This document shows, piece after piece, positions 1 through 8,206 of a stretch of DNA of 64,000 nt (position 1 is its first letter; each line of letters starts with the position of its first letter). Made by a program: the position numbers and the translations under genes. The DNA is from Nitrososphaerota archaeon (lineage in GTDB: Archaea; Thermoproteota; Nitrososphaeria; Nitrososphaerales; Gagatemarchaeaceae). The stretch lies in NCBI GenBank assembly GCA_029785825.1, contig JAFLYY010000001.1, forward strand, positions 62,001 through 126,000, written 5' to 3'. The notes beneath the pieces were generated by a model. That model did no database searches. It was not told the DNA's origin and saw nothing but the letters and a program-made list of their open reading frames with translations.

Positions 1-908
1 CCGCAATCTGGACCGCCGTCTTCCTCACGACTCCGTCGGCTCCCTTCCCGTATGGTATCCCCTGGGCGATAAACCTCGCAGGCGGCTGGCGCTGGATGTA
101 TGGTCTCGGCGCAATTCTTGCGCTGTTTGGCATCCTGATGAGGCTCGGAGTCCCAGAGTCTCCGAGATGGCTGATAAGCAAAGGCAGGATTTCCCAGGCG
201 GACGCTATAGTGGCGGACATGGAGCGCAGGGCCACGGAGTCCGTGGGGACCCTGCCACCTATACCTCAGGTGATCTCCGTCCCCACACAGACGAAGGCGG
301 CCCCATTCTCAGAGATTTTCAGCAATACTTTGTACAGGAATAGGACGATTCTCCTGTTCGTCATCTGGTTCCTAGGATACATGACTGTCTACACTGTCGC
401 AGCCGGCGCCACCGTGGTATTGGCTGCGATAGGCTTCGCCTTCCCCGAGAACAACGTGATAGTGGCGGTGGGCATCATCGGCTTCGTCATCGCGGGCGTC
501 CTAGCCGCCTTCCTCGGAGACAAGATGGAGCGGAAGAAATGGCTCCCGATATCGGCGGCCATCACGCTTGTCGGCGCCCTCCTGGTGGGGTCAGGAACGA
601 CCGAATTCACCACAGCCGTAACCGGTATCACTCTAATATTCATCGGCATGGACTTCTGGGTCCCGATCACATATGCATGGGTGAGTGAAAGCTTCCCAAC
701 ACGCGCCAGAGCCACGGGGTTCGCCCTGGCTGATGGAGGCGGACACCTCGGAGGGGGGGTGGGGTTGATTATAACGGCCGCTCTGGTAACTACCCTTCCG
801 GTCATGGGGGTCATGCTGACCATCGCAGGATTCCAGATAGCGTCAGCGCTGATCGCCCAGATAGGGCCGAAGACAGCTAACAAGCGCCTCGACGAAGTAT
901 CTCCATAG
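1..908 (+). CDS. MFS transporter, 5' truncated by window edge
   Basis: The frame is open from base 3, so the gene begins before the window and about 300 residues of its C-terminal part are present. The motif PESPRWLISKGR is typical of the sugar-porter-like and aromatic-acid branches of the major facilitator superfamily; it closes the sixth helix region. A cytoplasmic loop rich in charge follows, then about six hydrophobic segments, with GDKMERKK as the second copy of the MFS loop motif. It sits just upstream of an aryl-CoA degradation cluster, so uptake of aromatic acids is a reasonable inference, but substrate cannot be read from sequence. Confidence 0.85.
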   Translation, partial: AIWTAVFLTTPSAPFPYGIPWAINLAGGWRWMYGLGAILALFGILMRLGVPESPRWLISKGRISQADAIVADMERRATESVGTLPPIPQVISVPTQTKAAPFSEIFSNTLYRNRTILLFVIWFLGYMTVYTVAAGATVVLAAIGFAFPENNVIVAVGIIGFVIAGVLAAFLGDKMERKKWLPISAAITLVGALLVGSGTTEFTTAVTGITLIFIGMDFWVPITYAWVSESFPTRARATGFALADGGGHLGGGVGLIITAALVTTLPVMGVMLTIAGFQIASALIAQIGPKTANKRLDEVSP

Positions 909-970
909 AACCTGCTCAGTTGTCGCAGGGTCTTGGGAAGCTAAAGTTAGTAGGAGCCCATGGCAGGCTC

Positions 971-1384
971 ATGAGGCATGGAGATGTCTCCCACTCGACG
1001 GAGAAACTGATACGGAGCGACCCCTTCTCGAAGTCCTTGGGGGTCCATATCATCCGTCTGGGAAAGGGCGAAGCCACCACCTCCCTGAAGGTAACCAGGG
1101 GGATGCTGAATTTCCATGGGGTCGCCCACGGTGGCGTGGTATTCTCGTTAGCCGATGCGGCGTTCGCCGCAGCCAGCAACTCGCACGGAACCAGGGCCCT
1201 GGCCCTGAACTTCGACATAGCTTACAGACGCCCGGGCCTCTTGGGGGACACGCTCACGGCGGTTGCGACCGAAGAGAGCAGGGGCGCAAGGACCGCCCTC
1301 TATCATATCGGGGTAGTCAACCAGGACGGGAAGGTCGTGGCGGCCTGCCATGGGACCGTCTTTATGACGGGCGAGAAGTTCTGA
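971..1384 (+). CDS. PaaI-family hotdog thioesterase
   Basis: A single hotdog domain of about 137 residues with the family signature HGGVVFSLADAAFA, in which the aspartate and helix form the thioesterase active site. PaaI-type enzymes hydrolyse aryl-CoA and hydroxyphenylacetyl-CoA esters and often rescue CoA from dead-end intermediates, which fits the adjacent aryl-CoA genes. An in-frame TTG at 920 would add 17 residues; I prefer the ATG at 971 because the family usually begins only about 10 residues before the conserved DPF motif found here. Cytosolic. Its exact substrate is inferred from neighbours. Confidence 0.8.
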   Translation: MRHGDVSHSTEKLIRSDPFSKSLGVHIIRLGKGEATTSLKVTRGMLNFHGVAHGGVVFSLADAAFAAASNSHGTRALALNFDIAYRRPGLLGDTLTAVATEESRGARTALYHIGVVNQDGKVVAACHGTVFMTGEKF

Positions 1385-1490
1385 CGCGCCACGATACTGT
1401 ATCACTATGATCTTCGGGGAACCTGAACATCGCTTCCTGAAGTGCCCCAGGCCAGACATGCGGCCCACCAATTTATACAAATAGACAATA

Positions 1491-1498
1491 TTTATATT
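1491..1498 (+). promoter_or_regulatory. TATA box for the aryl-CoA ligase gene
   Basis: TTTATATT in an AT-rich stretch lies about 30 bp before the TTG start at 1524. This is the spacing expected for an archaeal TATA box on a leaderless or nearly leaderless transcript. It probably starts an operon running from 1524 through at least 5595. Confidence 0.6.
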
Positions 1499-1523
1499 AA
1501 ATGCATGCACAGGACTGTGCGGA

Positions 1524-2831
1524 TTGCCTCATAACTACTGGAATCCCCATGTTGAACTGGCTTCGCAGGCTGAACTCGCCGAAATGCAGCTGAAGAGGCT
1601 GAGGCACATCCTGGCTTACGTGAACAGATACAGCTCGTTCTATCGAAGCAGGTTCAAGGAACTTGGGCTGGATCCGGAGTCGGTCACCTCTCTCTCCGAC
1701 CTGCAGAAGTATCCCTTCACCACCAAGGACGACCTGAGGAGGCACAGCTACCCCAACGGGGGCGACTTCCTGTGTGTTCCTCCGAACAGGGTGAAGCTCT
1801 ACCACATGACCTCGGGGACCACTGGCAACCCTCAGACGGGCCCCTACACCGACAGGGACTATCAACAATGGACGGACCTGATGACGAGGTGCTGCGTCGC
1901 GGCCGGGGTGAAGGAAGGGGATGTGGCCCTCAACGCCTTCGGGTACGGGCTGTTCACGGGAGGCGAGGGGTTTCACCAGGGATTGCGGGGCGCAGGAGCC
2001 GCCGTCATCCCTTGGAGCGCGGGGAGGACCGAGGGGCTAGTGAAAACCATGAAGGATTTCCGGGCGACCGTCCTTTCTTGCACTCCGTCATACGCTCTAT
2101 ACATCGCAGAGACGGCGAAGAAGATGGGTATCGACCCAGCCAAGGAACTGAACGTCAGGCTGGTCCTAGCAGGGGCCGAGATCTGGGACGAGGAGGTCAG
2201 GAGGCGTATCGAGGAAGGTTTCGGCCTCAAGGAGAGGGGAGGGAGGGCAAAGAACGTGTACGGCGCCACGGAGATGTATGGGCCTGGGACAGGAATAGAG
2301 TGTGAGAGCGATTCCGGGTTCCACTTCTGGACAGACCACTTCTATCTCGAAGTTGTAGACCCTGAAACACTGGACCCGGTCTCGCCAGGGGAGACCGGCG
2401 AGATTGTGGTCACCACCCTCACCAAGGAGGCCATGCCGCTAATCAGATACAGGACAAGGGACCTGACCGTGGTAAACCAGGAAGCTTGCGACTGCGGGCG
2501 CAGCCAGTTCCCACGGTGCATGTGGGTCAGGGGGAGGCTGGATGATGTCATCCAGTACAAAGGCGCGAAGGTCTGGCCCTCCACCATACAAGAGACACTG
2601 TTGAAATTCGCCGACGTGCAGGAGTTCCAGATAATAGTCGACAAGTCCACCATGGACTACACCTTCGCCATCAACGTCGAACTCTCCGACAGGGCCACCG
2701 AAGACACGAAGGAACGGATCTCATCGGAGCTCAGGAAGGTCCTCTATGTGAAGTTCGACATCAAATTCTTCCCAACTGGGAGCCTTCCGAGGTATGAGGG
2801 GAAGGCCAAGAGGGTGCTCGTTAAAACATAG
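1524..2831 (+). CDS. phenylacetate-CoA ligase family protein
   Basis: A 435-residue protein of the usual length for PaaK-type phenylacetate-CoA ligases (adenylate-forming; acid + ATP + CoA to acyl-CoA + AMP + PPi). The N-terminus starts with the family's YWNP motif, which supports the TTG start. The ATP-binding loop TSGTTGNPQTG lies near residue 95, the YGATEMYGPG motif near 250, and a cysteine-bearing segment (ACDCGRSQFPRC) near 325, followed by GRLDDVI at the hinge to the small C-terminal domain. It heads the ring-degradation operon. Phenylacetate or a substituted arylacetate is the likely substrate given the PadC/PadD-like genes downstream; F390-synthetase-like relatives exist, so specificity is not certain. 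Confidence 0.8.
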   Translation: MPHNYWNPHVELASQAELAEMQLKRLRHILAYVNRYSSFYRSRFKELGLDPESVTSLSDLQKYPFTTKDDLRRHSYPNGGDFLCVPPNRVKLYHMTSGTTGNPQTGPYTDRDYQQWTDLMTRCCVAAGVKEGDVALNAFGYGLFTGGEGFHQGLRGAGAAVIPWSAGRTEGLVKTMKDFRATVLSCTPSYALYIAETAKKMGIDPAKELNVRLVLAGAEIWDEEVRRRIEEGFGLKERGGRAKNVYGATEMYGPGTGIECESDSGFHFWTDHFYLEVVDPETLDPVSPGETGEIVVTTLTKEAMPLIRYRTRDLTVVNQEACDCGRSQFPRCMWVRGRLDDVIQYKGAKVWPSTIQETLLKFADVQEFQIIVDKSTMDYTFAINVELSDRATEDTKERISSELRKVLYVKFDIKFFPTGSLPRYEGKAKRVLVKT

Positions 2832-2851
2832 GGCCAGGGAGGGCGCGAGCC

Positions 2852-3790
2852 ATGGAATATACCGACATAATTTATCAGAAGCGGTGGCACACTCACACCG
2901 CACTGGTGGCGATTAACCGCCCTGAAGACCACAACTCCTACCTCCTGAACACCCTCAGAGAGATGATCGACGCCTTCGACAACGCGATGTGGGACGACGA
3001 CGTTCAGTTCATCGTCCTGACAGGGATGGGGGACAAGTCGTTCTGCACGGGAGGGAACGTCGACGAGTACGCCCATACCTACGGCAAGAAGCCGGCGGAC
3101 TGGTGGAAGTGGGGGGAGATATACGGCAGGTTCCTTGACGTCATCCTGCACTGCGGCAAGCCAGTGATATCAAGAATCAACGGCATCGTCGCTGGCGGGG
3201 GGCTCGAATTCGTCGCCGCCTCGGACCTGGCCGTCTCCAGCGATAGGGCGCGCTTCCTTTCTCCGGGTCCGCGCGTCGGGATGACTTCCATCGGGGGGCT
3301 CTCACAATGGCTCCCTCTACACATCGGGCTAAAGCGGACGGCCGAACTCGTCATGCTGAGCAGCGAGATAGACGCGGCCAAGGCGCACGAGTGGGGAATA
3401 GCGAACTTCGTCGTCCCTCATCAGGAGCTGGACGCAAAGGTGAAGGAGCTGATCGACAGGATGCTCGACCTCTCCCCGACCAGCCTGCACTACTTCAAAG
3501 TCCACCTCAACTGGTGGAGGGACCTCGTCTGGAAGACCACCTGGGAGCACGCGAAGGAGTTCTTCGCGCTCAACCTCGGGTCGGTCGAGCCCACGGAAGG
3601 GCTTTCCGCATTCATCGAGAAGAGGCCCAGGAAGTACAGGGAAATCAGAGACTCCATAGCGAAGGGGATGGACCCGCGCTACCCCCACGGGCCCAACAGC
3701 GTGAAATGCCCAAAGTGCGGAGAAGGGTACTTGCCCCTGGGCTCGAAGTACTGCCTTAGCTGCGGTTCCGAGCTGGTGACCCGGTCCTGA
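2852..3790 (+). CDS. oah: 6-oxocyclohex-1-ene-1-carbonyl-CoA hydrolase with C-terminal zinc ribbon
   Basis: A crotonase-fold protein. The sequence around HNSYLLNTLREMI, then GMGDKSFCTGGNVDEYA near residues 58-72 and NGIVAGGGLEF near 110, closely follows Oah, the ring-opening hydrolase of the benzoyl-CoA pathway that adds two waters and gives 3-hydroxypimelyl-CoA. Known family members end near residue 270 by this alignment; here the tail carries CPKCG near residues 286-290 and YCLSCG near 300-304, a classic zinc ribbon. The next gene, Had, makes its substrate, and Dch follows, so the context is specific for this pathway. The zinc-ribbon fusion is unusual; its role is unknown. Confidence 0.87.
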   Translation: MEYTDIIYQKRWHTHTALVAINRPEDHNSYLLNTLREMIDAFDNAMWDDDVQFIVLTGMGDKSFCTGGNVDEYAHTYGKKPADWWKWGEIYGRFLDVILHCGKPVISRINGIVAGGGLEFVAASDLAVSSDRARFLSPGPRVGMTSIGGLSQWLPLHIGLKRTAELVMLSSEIDAAKAHEWGIANFVVPHQELDAKVKELIDRMLDLSPTSLHYFKVHLNWWRDLVWKTTWEHAKEFFALNLGSVEPTEGLSAFIEKRPRKYREIRDSIAKGMDPRYPHGPNSVKCPKCGEGYLPLGSKYCLSCGSELVTRS

Positions 3791-4803
3791 AGGCCGCTGT
3801 TTTCCATGGACCAAACACCCCCCTGACAGTCGAAGAAATGCCGGCCCCGGACCCACATCCCGGCGAGGCGCTCGTGAAGGTCGCGGCCTGCGGAGTCTGC
3901 GCCACCGACCTGCACTACCGGCACGGCACGCCCACGTTCAAGAAGCCCCCGATGGTCCTCGGTCACGAGATTTCAGGCATCGTCGAGGACGTCAGGGACG
4001 AAAGTCCTTTCGCGAAGGGGGATAAGGTCTTGATTCCCGCAGTCCTGTCGTGCGGCGCCTGCGGCAACTGCAGGGAGGGGCGCGACAACATATGCGAGAA
4101 GATGAAGATGGTCGGGAACCACATCGATGGGGGGTTCGCCGAGTTCGTCGTCGTCCCGTCGAAGATGCTCTTCAAACTCCCGAATGAGTTGCCGCTGCTC
4201 GAGAGCGCCATAATCTCGGACGCGGTCTCGACCCCCTTCCACGCCGTGAAGAACAGGGGCGCCGTCCGGGCCGGAGAGTGGGTTGCGGTGTTCGGGTGTG
4301 GCGGCGTCGGCCTCAACGCCGTCCAGGCGGCGGCGTCACTCGGAGGGATCGTCGTCGCCGTCGATGTCGACGACAGGAAGCTGGACCTGGCGAAACGGCT
4401 CGGAGCGGCCGAAACCGTCAACTCGACCACGAAGGATGCGCCGAAGGTCATCAGGGAGTTGACGGGTGGCGGGGTCGACGTCGCCTTTGAGGTCGTCGGC
4501 AAGCCGAGCGTCCTCGACCTCGCATTCAGTTCGGTGAGGCAGGGAGGGAGGCTCGTGACGGTGGGCTACAGCGAGGAGAACTGGAACTTTCGCGTCAACC
4601 GCGTCATGTTCAGAGAGATGGCGGTCATCGGCTCCCTCGGGAGCCGTCTGTCAGAATATCCGAGGATCATCGAACTCGTCAGGAGGGGCAAGATCAAGCT
4701 GGCCCCACTCGTGTCCGATCGCCTCTCGCTCGAGTCAATCAACGACTCTCTGGACAGGCTAGAGAAGGGAAGCGTTCTTGGAAGGCAGATTGTCGTCCTC
4801 TAG
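3787..4803 (+). CDS. had: 6-hydroxycyclohex-1-ene-1-carbonyl-CoA dehydrogenase (Zn alcohol dehydrogenase family), apparent CTG start
   Basis: A medium-chain alcohol dehydrogenase of about 338 residues. Catalytic zinc ligands appear in CGVCATDLHY and GHEISG, structural zinc in CGACGNCREGRDNIC, and the NAD-binding turn in GCGGVGLNAV. Between Oah and Dch it is best read as Had, which oxidises 6-hydroxycyclohexene-carbonyl-CoA with NAD. The first ATG in frame (3838) would remove the family's opening strand; the codons just before it read KAAVFHGPNTPLTVEE, a normal start for this family, preceded only by CTG at 3787, which overlaps the TGA of oah. I therefore place the start at this CTG; no ATG, GTG or TTG is available in frame. 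Confidence 0.85.
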   Translation: MKAAVFHGPNTPLTVEEMPAPDPHPGEALVKVAACGVCATDLHYRHGTPTFKKPPMVLGHEISGIVEDVRDESPFAKGDKVLIPAVLSCGACGNCREGRDNICEKMKMVGNHIDGGFAEFVVVPSKMLFKLPNELPLLESAIISDAVSTPFHAVKNRGAVRAGEWVAVFGCGGVGLNAVQAAASLGGIVVAVDVDDRKLDLAKRLGAAETVNSTTKDAPKVIRELTGGGVDVAFEVVGKPSVLDLAFSSVRQGGRLVTVGYSEENWNFRVNRVMFREMAVIGSLGSRLSEYPRIIELVRRGKIKLAPLVSDRLSLESINDSLDRLEKGSVLGRQIVVL

Positions 4804-4827
4804 TTCTAGAGGCAGGCGAAGATAGGA

Positions 4828-5595
4828 TTGGGAAAATCAGTGAGCTCGCGCATCGACGACGGGGTCGCAACCCTCACCCTATCGAGGCCCCCTCTAAACA
4901 TACTGAACATGGAGATGATGCAGGACCTCCTCGAGGAACTAGCCCATGCCACGTCAGGGCGCGGAATCAAAGCCGTCGTCCTGAGGTCGGGGCTGCCTGG
5001 CGTGTTTAGCGCCGGGGCGGACATCAGGGACCATCTCCCACCACAGACGGAGGGCTTCATCAAGACCTTCGAGAAGCTCGTCTCGTCCCTCGCTTTCTTT
5101 CCGAGGCCGACGGTGTCCGCCGTCCGTGGTAAATGCCTCGGCGGTGGCATGGAGTTGGCGTTGGCTTGCGACTTCGTCGTCGCCGAAGAAGGCTCCACGT
5201 TCGGCCAACCGGAGGTCAACCTCGGGGTCTACCCCCCTGCGGCCGCAGCCATCTACCCGAGACTGGTGGGGCTGAAAGCCGCTTCCGATATAGTCCTCAC
5301 GGGGCGGAGCATCTCAGCCGACGAAGCATATTCGTTGGGCTTCATCACTTCCGTCGCCAGACCCGGGGAACTCGACTCGAAATGCGACGAAATTCTGGAA
5401 GCCCTGAGGAGCAAGAGCAGCCAGGTCCTTGGGGTCGCCAAGAGGGCGATGCTCGACTGCCTCTCCCTCCCTCTGGGCGAGGCGCTCACAAAGTCTTCGA
5501 CATTGTACCTCGAAGAGCTGATGAAGATGCAGGACCCCCAGGAGGGCCTCGCTTCATTCATGGAAAAGAGGAAGCCGCATTGGCAGGACGGGTAG
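4828..5595 (+). CDS. dch: cyclohexa-1,5-diene-1-carbonyl-CoA hydratase
   Basis: A 255-residue crotonase-fold hydratase. The oxyanion-hole segments SAGADIRDHLP and GKCLGGGMELALA are present, as is FGQPEVNLGVYPPAA. The closing segment YLEELMKMQDPQEGL with EKRKPHWQ matches Dch proteins well. Dch adds water to the dienoyl-CoA made by benzoyl-CoA reductase, giving 6-hydroxycyclohex-1-ene-1-carbonyl-CoA, the substrate of Had. TTG start at 4828. It lies 24 bases after had and completes the hydration-oxidation-hydrolysis set of the upper benzoyl-CoA pathway. Confidence 0.9.
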   Translation: MGKSVSSRIDDGVATLTLSRPPLNILNMEMMQDLLEELAHATSGRGIKAVVLRSGLPGVFSAGADIRDHLPPQTEGFIKTFEKLVSSLAFFPRPTVSAVRGKCLGGGMELALACDFVVAEEGSTFGQPEVNLGVYPPAAAAIYPRLVGLKAASDIVLTGRSISADEAYSLGFITSVARPGELDSKCDEILEALRSKSSQVLGVAKRAMLDCLSLPLGEALTKSSTLYLEELMKMQDPQEGLASFMEKRKPHWQDG

Positions 5596-5623
5596 CCAGG
5601 ACCTTGCTAGGAGGCGGGACGCT

Positions 5624-6244
5624 TTGGTGAGATGGGGGATGGCCGTGGATCTCACACGATGTGCGGGGTGCCAGACATGCACGATCTCCTGCAAACTCGA
5701 CCACAACACGCCGCCCGGAGTCTTCTGGAAGAACGTCAGGGATGTGGAAGTCGGAGCCTACCCGACGGTCAAGCGCTTCTTCCTGCCTGTGCAGTGCATG
5801 CACTGCGCTGACCCTCCCTGCATGGACGTCTGTCCGACGACGGCGACAAGGAAGCGGGAGGACGGGGTCGTCCTCATAGACTACGAGAAGTGCATGGGGT
5901 GCGGATACTGCGTCCTTGCATGTCCGTACGAAGCGAGGTGGCTCGTCAAGGAGGAGAAGGACTACTTCGGGGACGGCCGGCTCCCACAGCCAAGGCCTCT
6001 TGGCGTCACCACGAAGTGCGACCTCTGCTTCGGCCGCCTGGACGCCGGCATCAAGGACGGGGGGAAGCCGGGGTCGGATGCCGAAGCCACTCCCGTATGC
6101 GTGAACTCGTGCCCGGCCAAGGCCATCGTGTTTGGAGACCTGGACGATCCGGAGAGCGAGTTGTCGAAGCTTGTCAGGACGAAAGAGTCGTTCCGCCTCC
6201 TCCCTGACATGAAGACGGACCCGTCGGTGTTCTACTTATGGTGA
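5624..6244 (+). CDS. padC: PadC-like iron-sulfur subunit, four [4Fe-4S] sites
   Basis: A 206-residue ferredoxin-type electron-transfer subunit of the DMSO-reductase superfamily. Four cysteine groups are visible: CAGCQTCTISC, CMHCADPPCMDVC, CMGCGYCVLAC and a last group CDLC plus CVNSC. The motif PPGVFWKNVRDVE resembles PadC of phenylacetyl-CoA:acceptor oxidoreductase, the enzyme that oxidises phenylacetyl-CoA to phenylglyoxylate. The catalytic subunit would be the molybdoprotein at 19088, which also resembles PadB. The next gene is the NrfD-type membrane anchor, overlapping by 7 bases. Start is TTG at 5624 or GTG at 5627. A related DMSO-family complex with another substrate is the alternative. 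Confidence 0.8.
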   Translation: MVRWGMAVDLTRCAGCQTCTISCKLDHNTPPGVFWKNVRDVEVGAYPTVKRFFLPVQCMHCADPPCMDVCPTTATRKREDGVVLIDYEKCMGCGYCVLACPYEARWLVKEEKDYFGDGRLPQPRPLGVTTKCDLCFGRLDAGIKDGGKPGSDAEATPVCVNSCPAKAIVFGDLDDPESELSKLVRTKESFRLLPDMKTDPSVFYLW

Positions 6245-7230
6245 CGGCAGGGGCAGAACGTGCGTCCGGCGTGCGGCTCCAGGCTCCGCAGCGAACCTGG
6301 GGATGGAGCATCGCTGCCTATCTCTTCCTGGCGGGGTCGGGGTCGGGGGCTTACGTGACGTCAGTCGCAGTTGGCTCATTCAACGCCTCGCCGTCCCCAG
6401 CTTCGTGGATTGGGGTCGTCCTCGGAGGTCCGCTGGTCCTCTTGGGCATGGTGTTCCTCATCCTGGACTTGGGAGTAAAGAACAACGCGACGAGGGCTTT
6501 CCTCAACGTCCGCACGTCTTGGATGGCCAGAGGTGCATGGATAATATCCACTTTCGCCGTCCTCGATATCGCCCAGCTCTTCTTCTCCCTGCTCCATCTG
6601 CCATGGCCGGCGGGAGCGAGCTTGGTAGCGGCAGGGTTGGCAGTCGCCACAATGTTCTACACCGGGTTCCTGCTGAAGGCGTGCAGGCCCATCACATTCT
6701 GGAGCACGATGATCCTCCCTGTCCTCTTCCTCGCATCTGCCTCTTCGACCGGGGTCATGCTCGTGGTCCTCGGGACCGTCGCCTATGGAAGCACAACCGG
6801 GTCTGTCGCCGCGCTTTCGACGGCCGACGTCTTCCTCATACTTGCGGAGTCGCTCGTAATCGTAGTCTTCCTCCTCCGCGGAGAAAGGCTCCAGACGTCC
6901 CGGGGAAGCGTACAGCTGTGGGTGAGGGGGCGACTCGCCGCCGGCTTCTGGGGTGGGGTCGTTGTCTGCGGTCTGCTGGTCCCTCTCGTCGCGGAATCTT
7001 ACCAGGCCGCGGCGCCCCTCCTCGCCACTTGCATGCTTCTTGGCCTGACGGGGGGGCTTGTGCTCAGAAGGATAGTCCTCGCGGCCGGGATCAGAAGGCC
7101 CCTGATCGACTCAGTCGTTTTTCGCGGCCCCGCCGGGTCTGTCGTCGGTGAGGGTGGCATGGGCCCGGCATCGGGTCAGGTGGACGCAGGGGCGGCCGCT
7201 GGCCTTCGGGTCTCTCCAGAAAGCGCGTAG
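6238..7230 (+). CDS. padD: PadD/NrfD-like membrane anchor subunit
   Basis: A 330-residue integral membrane protein with about eight hydrophobic segments and the opening WGWSIAAYLFLAGSGSGAY, the NrfD/PsrC signature. Such subunits anchor the iron-sulfur partner and pass electrons to the quinone pool. It overlaps padC, so the two are co-translated. The last 54 bases overlap the convergent metallo-beta-lactamase gene, and the C-terminal 50 residues are low-complexity and hydrophilic, suggesting the end was extended by loss of an earlier stop. It would link aryl-CoA oxidation to respiration. Confidence 0.8.
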   Translation: MVTAGAERASGVRLQAPQRTWGWSIAAYLFLAGSGSGAYVTSVAVGSFNASPSPASWIGVVLGGPLVLLGMVFLILDLGVKNNATRAFLNVRTSWMARGAWIISTFAVLDIAQLFFSLLHLPWPAGASLVAAGLAVATMFYTGFLLKACRPITFWSTMILPVLFLASASSTGVMLVVLGTVAYGSTTGSVAALSTADVFLILAESLVIVVFLLRGERLQTSRGSVQLWVRGRLAAGFWGGVVVCGLLVPLVAESYQAAAPLLATCMLLGLTGGLVLRRIVLAAGIRRPLIDSVVFRGPAGSVVGEGGMGPASGQVDAGAAAGLRVSPESA

Positions 7231-8123
7231 GCCATGTAAGCTTCTACCGTCATCCCGAGGAGGGGCCCGAGCAGAATATCCCTCGCGAATCCGTCCAAAC
7301 CAGAACTCTTCAGGCCTGCCTCTCGAAGCGACCGTTCCCTCATTTCGTCGACTGTTTCCCCGAGCCCCATCCCCTGTTCCACCATCGAAGAAATGGAGTC
7401 CAGCCATGCCCTCATGGTCTGCGTCTGCCTTTCGAAAGCCTCCTTTGACGTCGGCTGGGGCCCGAAGTGAGGAGCTAGGAGGAGCCGGGGCTTGAACCCC
7501 TGGATTAGCTCCACGCTTCTCACGGCTGCGCCTACATCATACACAGGAGGGCTCCCTGGCGGGAGAAGGAAACGAAGCCCCTTCCTAGTCACGCAGATCG
7601 CGTCGCCGGAGAACATCGTTCCATCGTCCGTAAAGAACGAAGTGTGACTAGGCACGTGACCGGGGGTGAAGACCGGCTGAATCTTTACGCCTCCCAAGTC
7701 ATATGCTTCTTCCCTCGCAGGCTCGAGCCTGTCTGGCTGGATGGGTGAGAGGCTCCCGATCAGCTGTGCGGCTTTGCCAAAGGAGGTCATGGATGCAGCC
7801 ACCAGCCTCGAAGGTTCGATGAGGTGCCTGAGTGCTTTCTCATGAGCTACGACAGTCGCGTTGGGAAGCCGCGGCATCAGCTCTCCTAGGGCCCCCGCGT
7901 GGTCCAGGTGGAAGTGGGTGAGGAACACATGCCTGACGCTGTCAGGGCTGACACCCAATGTACCCATCCCCTCCATCACGCTTTCCCAGTTGGTGGAATA
8001 GCCTACGTCGACCAAAGCGGAACCGTTGCTCCCCTTCACGACATAGGACGCCACTGTCTCGTCACCTCCGTATCCTCCGGTGTCAATCATGCCTGTACGC
8101 GAGGTAACCCAGACGGCGGTCAA
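7176..8123 (-). CDS. metallo-beta-lactamase fold hydrolase
   Basis: A 315-residue protein with the zinc-binding motif THFHLDHAG near residue 70 and further metal-site histidines in PGHVPSH and in APHFG. The fold is shared by glyoxalase II-like thioesterases, lactonases and others, so the substrate is open. TTG start at 8123, with a TATA box about 30 bases upstream shared as a divergent promoter with the 2-oxoacid oxidoreductase operon. The position between pad and bcr genes would suit hydrolysis of a CoA ester, but this is inference from context alone. Confidence 0.75.
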   Translation of the reverse strand: MTAVWVTSRTGMIDTGGYGGDETVASYVVKGSNGSALVDVGYSTNWESVMEGMGTLGVSPDSVRHVFLTHFHLDHAGALGELMPRLPNATVVAHEKALRHLIEPSRLVAASMTSFGKAAQLIGSLSPIQPDRLEPAREEAYDLGGVKIQPVFTPGHVPSHTSFFTDDGTMFSGDAICVTRKGLRFLLPPGSPPVYDVGAAVRSVELIQGFKPRLLLAPHFGPQPTSKEAFERQTQTMRAWLDSISSMVEQGMGLGETVDEMRERSLREAGLKSSGLDGFARDILLGPLLGMTVEAYMAYALSGETRRPAAAPAST

Positions 8124-8146
8124 AGCGCCCCGAAGGTCCTATGACG

Positions 8147-8180
8147 TTATTTATATAATTTCAGAGAAATCTATAAATAT
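8147..8180. promoter_or_regulatory. divergent promoter between hydrolase and 2-oxoacid oxidoreductase operons
   Basis: Two TATA-like boxes lie back to back: TTATATAA at 8151-8158, about 31 bases from the minus-strand start at 8123, and CTATAAATA at 8171-8179, about 32 bases from the plus-strand TTG at 8207, with GAAA just before it as a possible BRE. Both spacings predict leaderless mRNAs. The short space between the boxes makes shared regulation likely. Confidence 0.65.
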
Positions 8181-8206
8181 TAACTGGCGCCCCGCAAACC
8201 GCCCAA

